Of a stretch of 64,000 nucleotides of DNA, positions 44,521 through 53,662 are shown one piece after another (the first letter of the stretch is position 1; the number at the start of each line of letters is the position of its first letter). The DNA comes from Sphingomonas hankookensis. GTDB taxonomy: Bacteria > Pseudomonadota > Alphaproteobacteria > Sphingomonadales > Sphingomonadaceae. The notes beneath the pieces were generated by a model. That model was not told the origin of the DNA. It made no database searches and saw nothing but the letters and a program-made list of their open reading frames with translations. A program made the translations under genes and the position numbers. Location: assembly GCF_001619955.1 (NCBI RefSeq), contig NZ_LQQO01000034.1, forward strand, positions 186,001 through 250,000. The letters run 5' to 3'.

Positions 44521-45056
44521 TGGGGCGCATCTTCGCGGTCGTCCTGCTGCTCTATGCGCTGGGCTTTGCTCTGTTCTCGGTCACGCTGCCGACGCCGCTC
44601 ACCGATGCGCGCCGCACCGATGGCGTGGTGGTGCCGACCGGCGGCCCCGGTCGCATCGAGCGCGGCCTTGCCGTGATCGAGCGGGGCGAGGCGAGGCGGA
44701 TGCTGGTCACCGGCGTCGATCCCGATGTGCGCCCCGACGAACTTGCCGCCGCGAACGGTGCGCCGCGCCGGCTGTTCCGCTGCTGCGTCGATCTGGGCCA
44801 TGAGGCGGTCGACACCCGGTCGAACGCCGACGAGACCGCCGACTGGGTCCGGCGCAACCGCTATCGCTCGATCCGCCTCGTCACCTCCAACTGGCATATG
44901 GCCCGGGCAGCCATGGAGCTGCGCCATGCGCTCGGCAACTCGGTCGAGATCGTGCGCGATCCGGTCACCGCCAATCCCGGCTTCGCGCTGCTGTTCGGCG
45001 AGTACAACAAATATCTGGTGCGGGGATTGGTGATGCGGCTGGGGATCGATTTGTGA
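44520..45056 (+). CDS. YdcF/ElyC-family (DUF218) protein
   Basis: 178 residues with one N-terminal membrane span (about 3-22, RIFAVVLLLYALGFALFSVTL) and a DUF218 domain: VVPTGGPGRIERGLAVI, RMLVTGVDP, the DTRSNADETADWV stretch and RSIRLVTSNWHMARAAMEL. ElyC in E. coli is needed for normal peptidoglycan assembly at low temperature; YdcF binds SAM. The envelope setting (ftsEX upstream, plsC downstream) fits a cell-wall or lipid-carrier role, but this is inference. The ATG shares a base with the ftsX stop (TGATG), and its stop overlaps the plsC GTG. Confidence 0.86.
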   Translation: MGRIFAVVLLLYALGFALFSVTLPTPLTDARRTDGVVVPTGGPGRIERGLAVIERGEARRMLVTGVDPDVRPDELAAANGAPRRLFRCCVDLGHEAVDTRSNADETADWVRRNRYRSIRLVTSNWHMARAAMELRHALGNSVEIVRDPVTANPGFALLFGEYNKYLVRGLVMRLGIDL

Positions 45057-45763
45057 TCGCGTGGGTCCGCACCTGGCTGTTCCGCATCCTGTTCTATGGC
45101 GCGTCGGTGCCGATCGTACTGACCGCGCCGATCTCCGCCGCGATCGGCCGCGACGCGATGCACGGCCACGCCCATGTCTGGATCCGCGTCCACCGCTTCC
45201 TCGCCCGCTGGATATTGGGCGTTCGGGTGCGGGTGGAGGGGGAGCGCCCGCGCGGCACCTATCTGTTCGCGGTCAAACACCAGGCGATGTTCGAGACGCT
45301 GGAGATGGCCGAATTGATCGATGGTCCGCTGATCGTGATGAAGCGTGAGCTGATCGACATGCCCTTCTGGGGCAAGACGGCCAAGGCCTATGGCGCGATC
45401 GGTGTCGACCGGGACGCATCGTCCAAGGCGCTGCGCCAGATGCTGAAGGAAGCCGCCGTGGCGCGGGCGGAGAACCGCTCGGTGCTGATCTTTCCCGAAG
45501 GCACGCGGGTGGCGGTCGGCGAAGCCCCGCCGCTGCGATCGGGCTTCGCCGGGCTGTACAAGGCGCTGAATATGCCCGTGGTCCCGGTCGCGCTCGACAG
45601 CGGGCATTGCATGCCGCGCAAGGGGCCGAGCCGGCCGGGGGTGATTACCATCAGCTTCCTCGATCCCATCCCGGCCGGTCTGCCGCGCGAGGAGATCGAG
45701 GCGCGGGTCCATGCCGCGATCAATGCGCTGGAGCCGGCGGCGGGCGGTGTCGCGGCGGGGTGA
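45053..45763 (+). CDS. plsC: 1-acyl-sn-glycerol-3-phosphate acyltransferase
   Basis: 236 residues of the PlsC family, which acylates lysophosphatidic acid to phosphatidic acid at the inner membrane. Hydrophobic N-terminal segment (TWLFRILFYGASVPIVLTA) is followed by the acyltransferase motif I, here KHQAMFETLEM, in which the usual HxxxxD reads HxxxxE, then motif III RSVLIFPEGTRVA and motif IV VVPVALDSGH. The Asp-to-Glu change is a known variant in some alphaproteobacterial members (from general knowledge) and probably does not abolish activity. The start is GTG 45053, overlapping the ydcF-like stop. Confidence 0.92.
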   Translation: MIAWVRTWLFRILFYGASVPIVLTAPISAAIGRDAMHGHAHVWIRVHRFLARWILGVRVRVEGERPRGTYLFAVKHQAMFETLEMAELIDGPLIVMKRELIDMPFWGKTAKAYGAIGVDRDASSKALRQMLKEAAVARAENRSVLIFPEGTRVAVGEAPPLRSGFAGLYKALNMPVVPVALDSGHCMPRKGPSRPGVITISFLDPIPAGLPREEIEARVHAAINALEPAAGGVAAG

Positions 45764-45796
45764 CAAGTTTCCGGTGGGAAGCGGACGTTCGCCTGT

Positions 45797-46213
45797 TCAG
45801 CGCCAGATCGCGAGAAAGACTTGAATGTGCCGTTGGCGTCCGTCCTCGGTGGGTGTCGGCCATGGCCGCGCCGGCAGCCCAATCGCAACCCTGTCCGGAA
45901 GGACGCCTCTATTCTTCAAGTGGTCAAACACTACAGATGCCCGCCGCCTTTGCAAATCAGGCGGCCCGTCATCGGAAGGATAGCTTTCGATCATCATTAC
46001 ACCACCGCAGTGCTTTGCTTCCGATCGAACCGTGGCAAGCACCTCTCTATGCCATTCCGTAAGCTGTGCCGAGCCGCGCTCGAAAGTGAGCACGAAGGGA
46101 CCCGCGAAGCAGTGATCGTAAGGCGGGGGAGCGCCGGCTTGAGCGGACGCGAAATTCGCGACACACCCGGCCATCGTCGCCATCGCAATGCAAAGTGCGG
46201 GCATCATCTTCAT
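45797..46213 (-). CDS. Small exported OmpA-like protein
   Basis: 138 residues with an N-terminal export signal (MKMMPALCIAMATMAGC ... ASAQA); the cysteine in MAGC could be a lipobox, otherwise signal peptidase would cut after ASA. The rest resembles a reduced OmpA C-terminal fold: FVLTFERGSAQLTEWHREVL, VMMIESYPSDDGPPDLQRRR, RASVVFDHLKNRGVLPDRVAIG. The peptidoglycan-binding Asp/Arg pair of OmpA domains may be represented by SDDGP and QRRRAS. The base composition is slightly less GC-rich than its neighbours. It converges on plsC and lies just after glcB in the same direction. No partner is evident. Confidence 0.7.
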   Translation of the reverse strand: MKMMPALCIAMATMAGCVANFASAQAGAPPPYDHCFAGPFVLTFERGSAQLTEWHREVLATVRSEAKHCGGVMMIESYPSDDGPPDLQRRRASVVFDHLKNRGVLPDRVAIGLPARPWPTPTEDGRQRHIQVFLAIWR

Positions 46214-46308
46214 GGCGGCTAGTCTAGTGGATGCCGGTGCGTCCGCAACCAGGCGTCAGCAGACGCACTAGCGGGGAGAGCCATGCAACGATGATCCATA
46301 CCGCCCGC

Positions 46309-48396
46309 TCACCCCGCTGCCTTCCTGACCGCCCGATACGCGTGCAACAACGGCTCGGTATAGCCATTGGGCTGCTCCAGCCCCTCGAACACCAGCGCCC
46401 GCGCCGCCTGTAGCGCGATGCCGCTCGCCAGCGGCCGATACGCCGGGTCGTCGGCATTCTGCGAATCGACCTTGACCGCCATCCGTTCGAACGCGGCATC
46501 GACGTCGGCGGTCGTGCAGACCCCGTGCAGCAGCCAGTTGGCGACATGCTGCGACGAAATGCGCAGCGTCGCGCGGTCCTCCATCAGGCCGACGTCATGG
46601 ATGTCGGGCACCTTCGAACAGCCGATCCCCTGATCGATCCAGCGCACGACATAGCCGAGAATGCCCTGGACGTTGTTGTCCAACTCCCGCGCCACCTCCG
46701 CCGCGTCCCAGTTGCGCCGCCCGGCCAACGGCAGCGTCAGCAGCCGGTCGAGCGACGCCACCGGCTCGCCGGCCCTTGCCGCCTGCCGCGCCGCGACGTC
46801 GATGGCGTGATAATGCAGCGCATGCAGCGTCGCCGCGGTCGGCGACGGGACCCAGGCGGTGCTTGCCCCGCTCATCGGATGCGCGATCTTCTGGCTAAGC
46901 ATGTCACCCATCCGGTCGGGCGCGGCCCACATGCCCTTGCCGATCTGCGCCCGCCCGCCGAGACCACAGGCAAGGCCGATCTGGACGTTGCGATCCTCGT
47001 ACGCCACGATCCAGTCCGCGCCCTTCATCTCGCCCTTGGGAATCATCGCCCCGGCATGCATCGCGCTGTGCAGTTCGTCGCCGGTGCGGTCGAGGAAGCC
47101 GGTGTTGATGAACACGATCCGGTGCCGCACCGCATGGATGCAGGCGGCCAGATTGGCGGAGGTCCGCCGCTCCTCGTCCATCACCCCGACCTTGATCGTG
47201 TACCGCGGCAGGATCAGCAGGTCCTCGACCGCATCGAACAGCCGGTCGGTAAAGGCGACCTCCTCCGGGCCATGCTGCTTGGGCTTGACGATATAGATCG
47301 ATCCGGCGCGGCTGTTGGCGCGCGGGCCGTTCAGGTCGTGCAACGCGATCAGGCTGGTGACGATCGCGTCGAGCATGCCTTCGGGCGCATCGCTGCCGTC
47401 CGGCAGGCGGACGGCGGGCGTCGTCATCAGATGCCCGACATTGCGCACGAACAGCAGCGAGCGCCCCGGCAGCACCAGTTCGCCATCCTCGGGCGTGACA
47501 TAGCGGCGATCCTCCGCCAGCGCCCGCGTCACCTCGCGCCCGCCCTTGGCGAAGCGCGCGGTCAGCGTCCCCTGCATCAGCCCCAGCCAGTTGGCGTACG
47601 CCGCGACCTTGTCCTCGGCATCGACCGCCGCGACCGAATCCTCCAGATCGCAGATGGTGGTCAGCGCGGATTCGAGCAGGATGTCGGCCAGCCCGGCGGG
47701 ATCGCCGGCGCCGATCGGGTGGGCGCGGTCGATCACCAGTTCGATGTGCAGCCCATGGTGACGCAGCAGCCAATTGTCGCCCGCCCGCCCGACCAGCTGC
47801 GAAGCGTCGGCAAGCTCGGGCGTACCACCGTCCCAGTGGCGCCAGCTGCCGTTCGCCAACGGAACTGCCTCGTCGAGAAACGCCCTGGCCCGCTCGATCA
47901 CCGCCGCCCCGCGCGCCGCGTCATAGCCGCCCGCCGCCGGCGCGCCGGGAAGCGCATCGGTGCCGTACAGCGCGTCGTACAGGCTGCTCCAACGCGCATT
48001 GGCCGCGTTCAGCAGGAAGCGCGCATTCAGGATCGGCACGACCAGCTGCGGCCCGGCCAAAGTCGCGATCTCCGGGTCGACATTGTCGGGATGCACCGTG
48101 AACGGCGCCGGCTGCTCGACCAGATAGCCGATATCGCGCAGGAACGCCGACTGCTCGGCCGGATCGATCGCCTGCCCCTGCCGTTCGACGAACCAGGCAT
48201 CCAGCTGCGCCTGCAACCGGTCGCGCTGGGCCAGCAGCTCGCGATTCTCCGGTGCGAACCGGGCGAAGATCGCGGCGGTCCCTTCCCAGAAGGAGTCCGC
48301 CGGAATGCCGGTGCCGGGCAGCGCATCGCGTTCGAGGAAGGCGGCCAGTTCGACCGCGACCCACAATCCTGCGCGTTCGACGAAGGTTTCCGGCAT
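46309..48396 (-). CDS. glcB: Malate synthase G
   Basis: Condenses glyoxylate with acetyl-CoA to malate; 695 residues, the usual length of the G isoform (about 720). Motifs seen: the N-terminal [39 protein letters not shown] of the TIM barrel, [14 protein letters not shown], the glyoxylate/Mg region [17 protein letters not shown] and [18 protein letters not shown] [14 protein letters not shown], and the C-terminal signature [16 protein letters not shown]. It serves glyoxylate from the shunt or from glycolate. A LysR-type regulator diverges from it with 193 bases between, part of which is a type B palindrome; isocitrate lyase is not in the window. Confidence 0.96.
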   Translation of the reverse strand: MPETFVERAGLWVAVELAAFLERDALPGTGIPADSFWEGTAAIFARFAPENRELLAQRDRLQAQLDAWFVERQGQAIDPAEQSAFLRDIGYLVEQPAPFTVHPDNVDPEIATLAGPQLVVPILNARFLLNAANARWSSLYDALYGTDALPGAPAAGGYDAARGAAVIERARAFLDEAVPLANGSWRHWDGGTPELADASQLVGRAGDNWLLRHHGLHIELVIDRAHPIGAGDPAGLADILLESALTTICDLEDSVAAVDAEDKVAAYANWLGLMQGTLTARFAKGGREVTRALAEDRRYVTPEDGELVLPGRSLLFVRNVGHLMTTPAVRLPDGSDAPEGMLDAIVTSLIALHDLNGPRANSRAGSIYIVKPKQHGPEEVAFTDRLFDAVEDLLILPRYTIKVGVMDEERRTSANLAACIHAVRHRIVFINTGFLDRTGDELHSAMHAGAMIPKGEMKGADWIVAYEDRNVQIGLACGLGGRAQIGKGMWAAPDRMGDMLSQKIAHPMSGASTAWVPSPTAATLHALHYHAIDVAARQAARAGEPVASLDRLLTLPLAGRRNWDAAEVARELDNNVQGILGYVVRWIDQGIGCSKVPDIHDVGLMEDRATLRISSQHVANWLLHGVCTTADVDAAFERMAVKVDSQNADDPAYRPLASGIALQAARALVFEGLEQPNGYTEPLLHAYRAVRKAAG

Positions 48397-48412
48397 AGCA
48401 TTGTCTCCTATT

Positions 48413-48509
48413 CGTCATCCCGGCGCAGGCCGGGATCCATGGTCACGAAGCGCCGCGAAGGGGCCGCCACGTCCCGAATCCATGGATTCCGGCCTTCGCC
48501 GGAATGACG
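48413..48509. repeat. REP-like palindrome, type B, copy 5
   Basis: Arms CGTCATCCCGGCGCAGGCCGGGATCCATGG and CCATGGATTCCGGCCTTCGCCGGAATGACG pair over about 28 bases with a few mismatches around a 37-base centre. It occupies half the gap between the diverging glcB and LysR genes, so it lies inside their promoter region rather than at a transcript end. Confidence 0.75.
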
Positions 48510-48589
48510 ATATGGCAGGAACCATACGCCCTCGTCTTTCCCGCCGGAACCACCCATAATCGCAGCACAGCCATTCCGCCGAGGAACGA

Positions 48590-49495
48590 ATGCCGCTCGA
48601 TCCCGACCACGAACTGTTCGCCGCGATCCTCGACACCGGCAGCATCGCTGCCGCCGCGCGGGTGCTGAACATCTCGCCCGCGATGGTGTCGAAGCGGCTG
48701 GCCCGGTTCGAGGCACGGCTCGGCGCCCGGCTGATCGAACGGACCACGCGGCGGCTGCACCCGACCCCGGTCGGGGCGCAACTGCATGCCGACCTGGCGC
48801 CGATCCTGTCGGCACTGGCGGCAGCCGAAGCGCGGGTGACCGGGGCCGCCGCCGCCCCCGCCGGCCCCTTGCGCATTGCCGCGCCGACCTCGTTCGCGCG
48901 GCTGCATGTCGCGCCGCATCTGGGCGACTTCCTGCGCGATCATCCGGCGGTGCAGCTCGAACTGTCGCTGTCCGACAGTTATGTCGATCTGGCGGCCGAG
49001 CGGATCGATTGCGCGATCCGCATCACGGCCGATCCGCCCGCCGGCCATGTCGCGCGGCGGCTGGCCGATAATCGCCGCATCGTCTGCGCCAGCCCGGCCT
49101 ATCTGACCGAGCATGGCGTACCCACCCACCCCCGGGAACTGGCCGGCCACCGGCTGCTCGCCGCCGAGGGCCAGTTGCCGTGGGCGCTGCTGCGCCCCGG
49201 CGGTCGGGCGCAGGTGACCGGCCGCAGCCATGTCCGCACCAATTCCAGCGAGATCGTTCGCGAACTGGCGCTGGCCGGGGTCGGCATCGCGCTGCGTTCG
49301 CTATGGGATGTCGGGCCGGCGCTGGCCGAGGGGCGGCTGGTGCGCGTGCTGCCGGCATGGGAGGGGCCCCGCGACCTCGCCATCCACGCCGTTCATGGCG
49401 AAGACCCACGCCCGGCGGTGACCGCCTTCATCGACCACCTCGCCGCACGCTGGTCGCCGCCGCCATGGGAGACGCTTGACTCGACTGATCCATAG
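48590..49495 (+). CDS. LysR-family transcriptional regulator
   Basis: 301 residues. The N-terminal winged helix-turn-helix covers about 5-64 (ELFAAILDTGSIAAAARVLN, then VSKRLARFEARLGARLIER), and the rest is a type 2 periplasmic-binding-like effector domain (PLRIAAPTSFARLHVAPHLG, LAAERIDCAIRI). It belongs to the large group of LysR regulators with LDTGSIAAAAR-type openings, often regulating nearby genes. Its neighbours are glcB (divergent) and hppD (44 bases downstream, same direction). Control of either is inference. The start ATG 48590 has GAGGAACGA upstream. Confidence 0.9.
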   Translation: MPLDPDHELFAAILDTGSIAAAARVLNISPAMVSKRLARFEARLGARLIERTTRRLHPTPVGAQLHADLAPILSALAAAEARVTGAAAAPAGPLRIAAPTSFARLHVAPHLGDFLRDHPAVQLELSLSDSYVDLAAERIDCAIRITADPPAGHVARRLADNRRIVCASPAYLTEHGVPTHPRELAGHRLLAAEGQLPWALLRPGGRAQVTGRSHVRTNSSEIVRELALAGVGIALRSLWDVGPALAEGRLVRVLPAWEGPRDLAIHAVHGEDPRPAVTAFIDHLAARWSPPPWETLDSTDP

Positions 49496-49519
49496 GAACA
49501 GATTGGTATCAATTGATAC
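49476..49519 (+). promoter_or_regulatory. hppD promoter candidate with a 14-bp perfect palindrome
   Basis: TTGACT (49476-49481) and CAGATT (49499-49504) are spaced by 17 bases as possible -35 and -10 boxes, inside the end of the LysR gene. Directly after comes GTATCAATTGATAC (49506-49519), a perfect 14-base palindrome between promoter and ribosome site of hppD. Such a placement suits a repressor, for example of the MarR or GntR type. The AT-rich site stands out in its GC-rich surroundings. Confidence 0.5.
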
Positions 49520-49539
49520 GAATTGGAGAGGATGCAGCC

Positions 49540-50607
49540 GTGGACCACATGGACGTCAACCCGATGGGCCTCGACGGGTTCGAATTCTGCGAATTCACCG
49601 CCCCCGATCTCGACCGCATGGCTGGGCAGCTGGAACAGTTCGGCTTCGTCGCCGCCTCGAAGCACCGCACGCGCGACGTGGTCCGCTACAAGCAGGGCCG
49701 CATCAACCTGCTGCTGAACCGCATTCCGGACGGCCATGCTGCGGAATTTGCTGCGCAGCACGGCCCATCGGCGTCGGGGATGGCGTTCCGGGTGGCGGAT
49801 GCGAAGGCGGCGTTCGACGCAGCGGTCGCGCGCGGTGCCAAACCGGCCGACGCGTCGCGCGGCGTACTGGGCGAAGGCTATGCGCTGGAGGGGATCGGCG
49901 GGTCGATGCTATATCTGGTCGACCAGCATGGCGATGCGGGTTCGCTGTACGACGATTGGGAAGCGGTGCCGGGCGCGGCGGAAGCGGAGGCCGAGAACAA
50001 TGTCGGCCTCGACCTGCTCGACCATCTGACCCACAATGTGAAGCGCGGGCAGATGCGGACCTGGTCGACCTTCTACAACCAGATTTTCGGGTTCGAAGAG
50101 CAGAAATATTTTGACATCAAGGGCAAGGCGACCGGCCTGTTCAGCCAGGCGATGATCGCCCCGGACAAGGCGATCCGCATCCCGCTGAACGAAAGCCAGG
50201 ACGACAAGAGCCAGATCGAGGAATTCATCCGCGACTATAATGGCGAAGGCATCCAGCACCTCGCCTTCACTACCGAGGATATCTTCGAAACCGTCGAAAA
50301 ACTGCGCGCGCGCGGCGTGAAGCTGCAGGATACGATCGAGACCTATTACGAACTGGTCGACAAGCGCGTGCCGGGCCATGGCGAGGACCTCGAACGCCTG
50401 AAGCGCAACCGCATCCTGATCGACGGCAATGTCGGCGACGAAGGGCTGTTGTTGCAAATCTTCACCGAGCCGATGTTCGGGCCGATCTTCTTCGAGATCA
50501 TCCAGCGCAAGGGGAATGAGGGCTTCGGCAACGGTAATTTCCAGGCGTTGTACGAGAGCATCGAGCTGGATCAGATTCGGCGCGGGGTGATTACGGTCGA
50601 CGCCTAA
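49540..50607 (+). CDS. hppD: 4-hydroxyphenylpyruvate dioxygenase
   Basis: Converts 4-hydroxyphenylpyruvate to homogentisate in tyrosine degradation; 355 residues from the chosen start. The iron ligands are His in LDLLDHLTHNV near 160, His in GIQHLAFTT near 243 and Glu in PIFFEIIQRKG near 325; GFGNGNFQALYESIE is the C-terminal signature. GTG 49540 (VDHMDVNPMG) follows GGAGAGGA at a good distance; ATG 49549 is an alternative, while the TTG at 49513 would start inside the palindromic operator. hmgA follows after a gap with a type A palindrome, completing the two central steps. Confidence 0.95.
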   Translation: MDHMDVNPMGLDGFEFCEFTAPDLDRMAGQLEQFGFVAASKHRTRDVVRYKQGRINLLLNRIPDGHAAEFAAQHGPSASGMAFRVADAKAAFDAAVARGAKPADASRGVLGEGYALEGIGGSMLYLVDQHGDAGSLYDDWEAVPGAAEAEAENNVGLDLLDHLTHNVKRGQMRTWSTFYNQIFGFEEQKYFDIKGKATGLFSQAMIAPDKAIRIPLNESQDDKSQIEEFIRDYNGEGIQHLAFTTEDIFETVEKLRARGVKLQDTIETYYELVDKRVPGHGEDLERLKRNRILIDGNVGDEGLLLQIFTEPMFGPIFFEIIQRKGNEGFGNGNFQALYESIELDQIRRGVITVDA

Positions 50608-50620
50608 GCGTCGAGCGAAT

Positions 50621-50640
50621 GCCGGGGCGAAGGCCCCGGC
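50621..50640. terminator. Short hairpin after hppD
   Basis: GCCGGGGC and GCCCCGGC pair perfectly over 8 bases around a 4-base loop, 13 bases after the hppD stop. There is no T-tract, so it could be a pause or 3'-end stabilising hairpin rather than an intrinsic terminator. Confidence 0.35.
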
Positions 50641-50736
50641 CCCGCGCCCGGCCAGCGCGACGGAGCCGGGCCACAGGGCGCGGCTTCGCTGCGACTGACG
50701 GCCCGGCGGGCAACGACCGGGTCGACCCAACCACGA

Positions 50737-50820
50737 CGTCACCCCGGGCTTGACCCGGGGTCCCGCTTCCTCTCCGACAGTAGCGAAGAAGCGGGACCCC
50801 GGATCAAGTCCGGGGTGACG
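50737..50820. repeat. REP-like palindrome, type A, copy 5
   Basis: Arms CGTCACCCCGGGCTTGACCCGGGGTCCCGCTTC and GAAGCGGGACCCCGGATCAAGTCCGGGGTGACG, with a loop CTCTCCGACAGTAGC. It ends only about 20 bases before the ribosome site of hmgA, so it lies in the 5' untranslated part or between hppD and hmgA messages. Confidence 0.8.
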
Positions 50821-50850
50821 ACAGAACGCCGGACGAAAGATGAGGTGACC

Positions 50851-52131
50851 ATGACCTACCACCCCGGTTTCGCCAACCACATCGCCACCGAAGCCGTCAC
50901 CGGCGCGCTCCCCATCGGCCGCAACAGCCCGCAACGCGTCCCCTTCGGCCTGTATGCCGAGCAACTGTCCGGCACCGCCTTCACCGCGCCGCGTGCCGAG
51001 AACCGCCGGTCATGGCTCTACCGCCTGCGCCCGACCGCCAATCACGGTGCGTTCGTGCCCTATGTGGGCGCCAGCCACCTCCAGTCCGCCCCCATAGACA
51101 CCCCGCCCAGCCCCAACCGGATGCGCTGGGACCCGCTACAGCTCCCGAGCGATCCGACCGACTGGGTCGACGGCCTAGTCACCTATGGCGCAACCGGCGA
51201 TGTCGCCGCGCAGAGCGGCGTCGGCGTCCACCTCTATGCCGCGACGAAGGACATGGACCGCGCCTTCTTCTCGTCCGATGGTGAATTGCTGATCGTGCCG
51301 CAACAGGGCGCGCTGGCGATCGACACCGAACTGGGCCGGATCGACGTCGCGCCGTTGCAGATCGCGCTGATCCCGCGCGGCGTCCGCTTCCGGGTGAAGC
51401 TGCCGGACGGACAGGCGCGCGGCTATGTCTGCGAGAATTACGGCAGCCTGTTCCGCCTGCCCGACCTGGGGCCGATCGGCGCCAACGGCCTCGCCAATCC
51501 GCGCGACTTCGAAACGCCCTCCGCCTGGTTCGAGGACAGCGACGCCCCCTGCGACGTCATCCAGAAATTTCAGGGCGGGCTGTGGATAACTACCCTCGAC
51601 CATAGCCCGTTCGACGTCGTCGCATGGCACGGCAACCTCGCCCCCTGCCGCTACGACCTGACCCGCTTCAACACGATCAACACGGTCAGCTTCGACCATC
51701 CCGATCCGTCGATCTTCACCGTGCTGACATCGCCCAGCGAGACGCCCGGCACCGCCAATTGCGACTTCGTGATCTTCCCGCCGCGCTGGATGGTGGCGGA
51801 GGACACGTTCCGCCCACCCTGGTTCCACCGCAACGTCATGAGCGAGTTCATGGGGCTGGTGACCGGCGCCTATGATGCGAAGGAAGGCGGCTTTGCGCCC
51901 GGCGGTGCATCGCTCCACAACCAGATGAACGGCCATGGCCCCGACCAGGCGAGCTATGAGAAGGCCGTCGCCGCCGATCTGAAGCCGCACCGCATCGCCG
52001 ACACCATGGCGTTCATGTTCGAGACCCGCCACGTCGTCCGCCCGACCGCGTGGGCGATGGCCACGCCGACGATGCAGCTCGACTATGACGATGTGTGGAC
52101 CGGTTTCGCCAAGGCGCAGCTGCCCGGATGA
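50851..52131 (+). CDS. hmgA: Homogentisate 1,2-dioxygenase
   Basis: Opens the homogentisate ring to maleylacetoacetate in tyrosine degradation; 426 residues, close to the 438 of Pseudomonas and the 445 of human. The beta-sandwich N-terminus ([20 protein letters not shown]) and the C-terminal iron site are present: His and Glu in [17 protein letters not shown] and His in [15 protein letters not shown] 50851 has GAGGTGACC upstream; the frame opens at 50815 inside the repeat. Its stop overlaps the start of a small Rieske protein gene. The later enzymes, maleylacetoacetate isomerase and fumarylacetoacetase, are not in the window. Confidence 0.95.
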   Translation: MTYHPGFANHIATEAVTGALPIGRNSPQRVPFGLYAEQLSGTAFTAPRAENRRSWLYRLRPTANHGAFVPYVGASHLQSAPIDTPPSPNRMRWDPLQLPSDPTDWVDGLVTYGATGDVAAQSGVGVHLYAATKDMDRAFFSSDGELLIVPQQGALAIDTELGRIDVAPLQIALIPRGVRFRVKLPDGQARGYVCENYGSLFRLPDLGPIGANGLANPRDFETPSAWFEDSDAPCDVIQKFQGGLWITTLDHSPFDVVAWHGNLAPCRYDLTRFNTINTVSFDHPDPSIFTVLTSPSETPGTANCDFVIFPPRWMVAEDTFRPPWFHRNVMSEFMGLVTGAYDAKEGGFAPGGASLHNQMNGHGPDQASYEKAVAADLKPHRIADTMAFMFETRHVVRPTAWAMATPTMQLDYDDVWTGFAKAQLPG

Positions 52132-52487
52132 CCGACGAACGCGTCTTCGCGACCCCGGCCGGGGTGACGATCGGGCCATTGAGCGACATCCCCGACGGCA
52201 CCGCGCGCAATTACGTCCTGCAACTGCGCGCCGGACGCTTCCACGGCTTCGTCGTCCGGCAAGGGCAGGCAGTATTCGGCTATGTCGACCGCTGCCCGCA
52301 TATGGGTCTGCCGCTGGCGCAAACGCTCGACGCCTATCTGACCCCGGACCGCAGCGCGATCACGTGCAGCTGGCATGCCGCGCTGTTCGCGATTCGAGAC
52401 GGCCGCTGCCTCGGCGGCCCCTGCCCCGGCCGGTCGCTCACCCCCTGGCCGGTCACCGTCGTCGGCGGGGCGATCGTGACGGCCTAA
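52128..52487 (+). CDS. Small Rieske-type [2Fe-2S] protein coupled to hmgA
   Basis: 119 residues, a soluble Rieske ferredoxin-like domain. The cluster ligands are C56 and H58 (CPHMGLPL) and C80 and H83 (CSWH), separated by 21 residues. No membrane span or signal is present. Rieske ferredoxins pass electrons to ring-hydroxylating or other oxygenases. The ATG overlaps the hmgA stop (ATGA), so it is translated with homogentisate dioxygenase, an enzyme that needs no external electron donor. Its real partner is therefore not obvious: it could protect or reduce the HmgA iron, or serve another enzyme of aromatic breakdown. It converges on the patatin gene, overlapping it by four bases. Confidence 0.85.
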   Translation: MTDERVFATPAGVTIGPLSDIPDGTARNYVLQLRAGRFHGFVVRQGQAVFGYVDRCPHMGLPLAQTLDAYLTPDRSAITCSWHAALFAIRDGRCLGGPCPGRSLTPWPVTVVGGAIVTA

Positions 52488-53518
52488 GCCGTCACCGCCT
52501 CGGGCAGGGCGGTCAGCGTCGACTTGCGGCCGAGCTTTGCGCCATGGTCCCGCAACCACGCATCCGCCGTTTCGCGGCCCAGTTCGCGCAGGCCATCGAG
52601 CTGCGAGCGGCGCGTGTCGATCTTGCCGGTCGGCCCCCGCGCCGCCAGCGCGTGCGGTGCCTCCATCAGATGCAGGTTGGTGTTCGCCAGCGCGGTGAAG
52701 TTATCGTCGATCGGCGGCGCGCGCCGGGCGATCTCCTGCACCTGTGTCAACGCCTTCAGGTCGCGCAGCAGGCAAGCGTTGAAGCCGATATCGCTCATCC
52801 GCCCCATCACCTCGACCAGCGACTCGGGCGTGTCCTGCGTCACGAACGGCGTGATCTGCACGATCAGCAGGTCGCTCTGTCCGTGCCCGTCGAAGATCAG
52901 CGGCTCGAGCGCAGGGTTCGCCGAAAAGCCGCCGTCCCAATAGGGTTCGTCGTCGATCGTCACCGGGCCGAACAGGTCGGGCAGGCAGGCCGAGGCCATC
53001 AGCGCGTCGAGCGTGATCTCCGCATTGCCGAACAGCCGCGCCGCACCCGTCGACACCCGCGTCGCCGCGATCGACAGCGGAATGGCACGGGGATCGGTCA
53101 GCAGCGACAGGTCGAGGCTCGCCTCCACCACCCGCCGGAGCGACCGCATGTCGCGCAGGGTCGGCGACAGCGGCGCGACATAACGGCCGAGCAGCTTGCC
53201 GACCTCCAGCGAGCGGCGCAGCGCCGGTTCGAACAAGGGCGGTGCCCACATCCCGAAGTCGAACACCTGCAGCGGCGAATTGCGCGACACCGTGTCCCAT
53301 AGCCGTTCGAGCGCGTCCTTCGCCCCCTGCCGTCCGCCCGCCGCCAGCCCGGTGACCAGCGCCGCACCGTTCAGCGCCCCCGCCGACGCGCCGCTGACCG
53401 CGACGATAGGCAGATCCTCTTCCAGCAGCCGGTCGATGACGCCCCAGCCATAGGCGCCATGCGCGCCGCCGCCCTGCAACGCGAGCGCGAGGCGCGGTGT
53501 TTCGGTGGATGCGGACAT
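52484..53518 (-). CDS. Patatin-like phospholipase
   Basis: 344 residues. The oxyanion-hole motif LALQGGGAHGAYGWGV lies at about 11-26, the nucleophile serine in AVSGASAGALNGAAL near 45, and the catalytic Asp in PYWDGGFSANPAL near 198. There is no signal peptide, so it is likely cytoplasmic or peripheral on the membrane, cleaving acyl esters of lipids; some family members act on PHA granules, which would fit the PhaR/PhaC genes but is speculation. ATG 53518 has AAGGAG upstream; the open frame to 54142 covers the divergent PEBP gene and is rejected. Confidence 0.9.
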   Translation of the reverse strand: MSASTETPRLALALQGGGAHGAYGWGVIDRLLEEDLPIVAVSGASAGALNGAALVTGLAAGGRQGAKDALERLWDTVSRNSPLQVFDFGMWAPPLFEPALRRSLEVGKLLGRYVAPLSPTLRDMRSLRRVVEASLDLSLLTDPRAIPLSIAATRVSTGAARLFGNAEITLDALMASACLPDLFGPVTIDDEPYWDGGFSANPALEPLIFDGHGQSDLLIVQITPFVTQDTPESLVEVMGRMSDIGFNACLLRDLKALTQVQEIARRAPPIDDNFTALANTNLHLMEAPHALAARGPTGKIDTRRSQLDGLRELGRETADAWLRDHGAKLGRKSTLTALPEAVTA

Positions 53519-53662
53519 GGACGGCTCCTTGCGGCAAGTTCCCTTGCTGCAACGCAGCAACCCCGCCGGGTATCCGATCGTGCCCCGTCCAAAATTTCCG
53601 CACCACGGACCCCGCCGCGCCCTTCGCCGGTTCTGGTTCCGACCATTATCGAAAGGACCGAC

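Noticed and set aside
46525..48507. 660-codon frame on the plus strand
   Set aside because: It is antisense to malate synthase, whose motifs are unmistakable on the minus strand.
49513..49540. TTG 49513 as the hppD start
   Set aside because: It lies inside the palindromic operator and upstream of the ribosome site; GTG 49540 is better placed.
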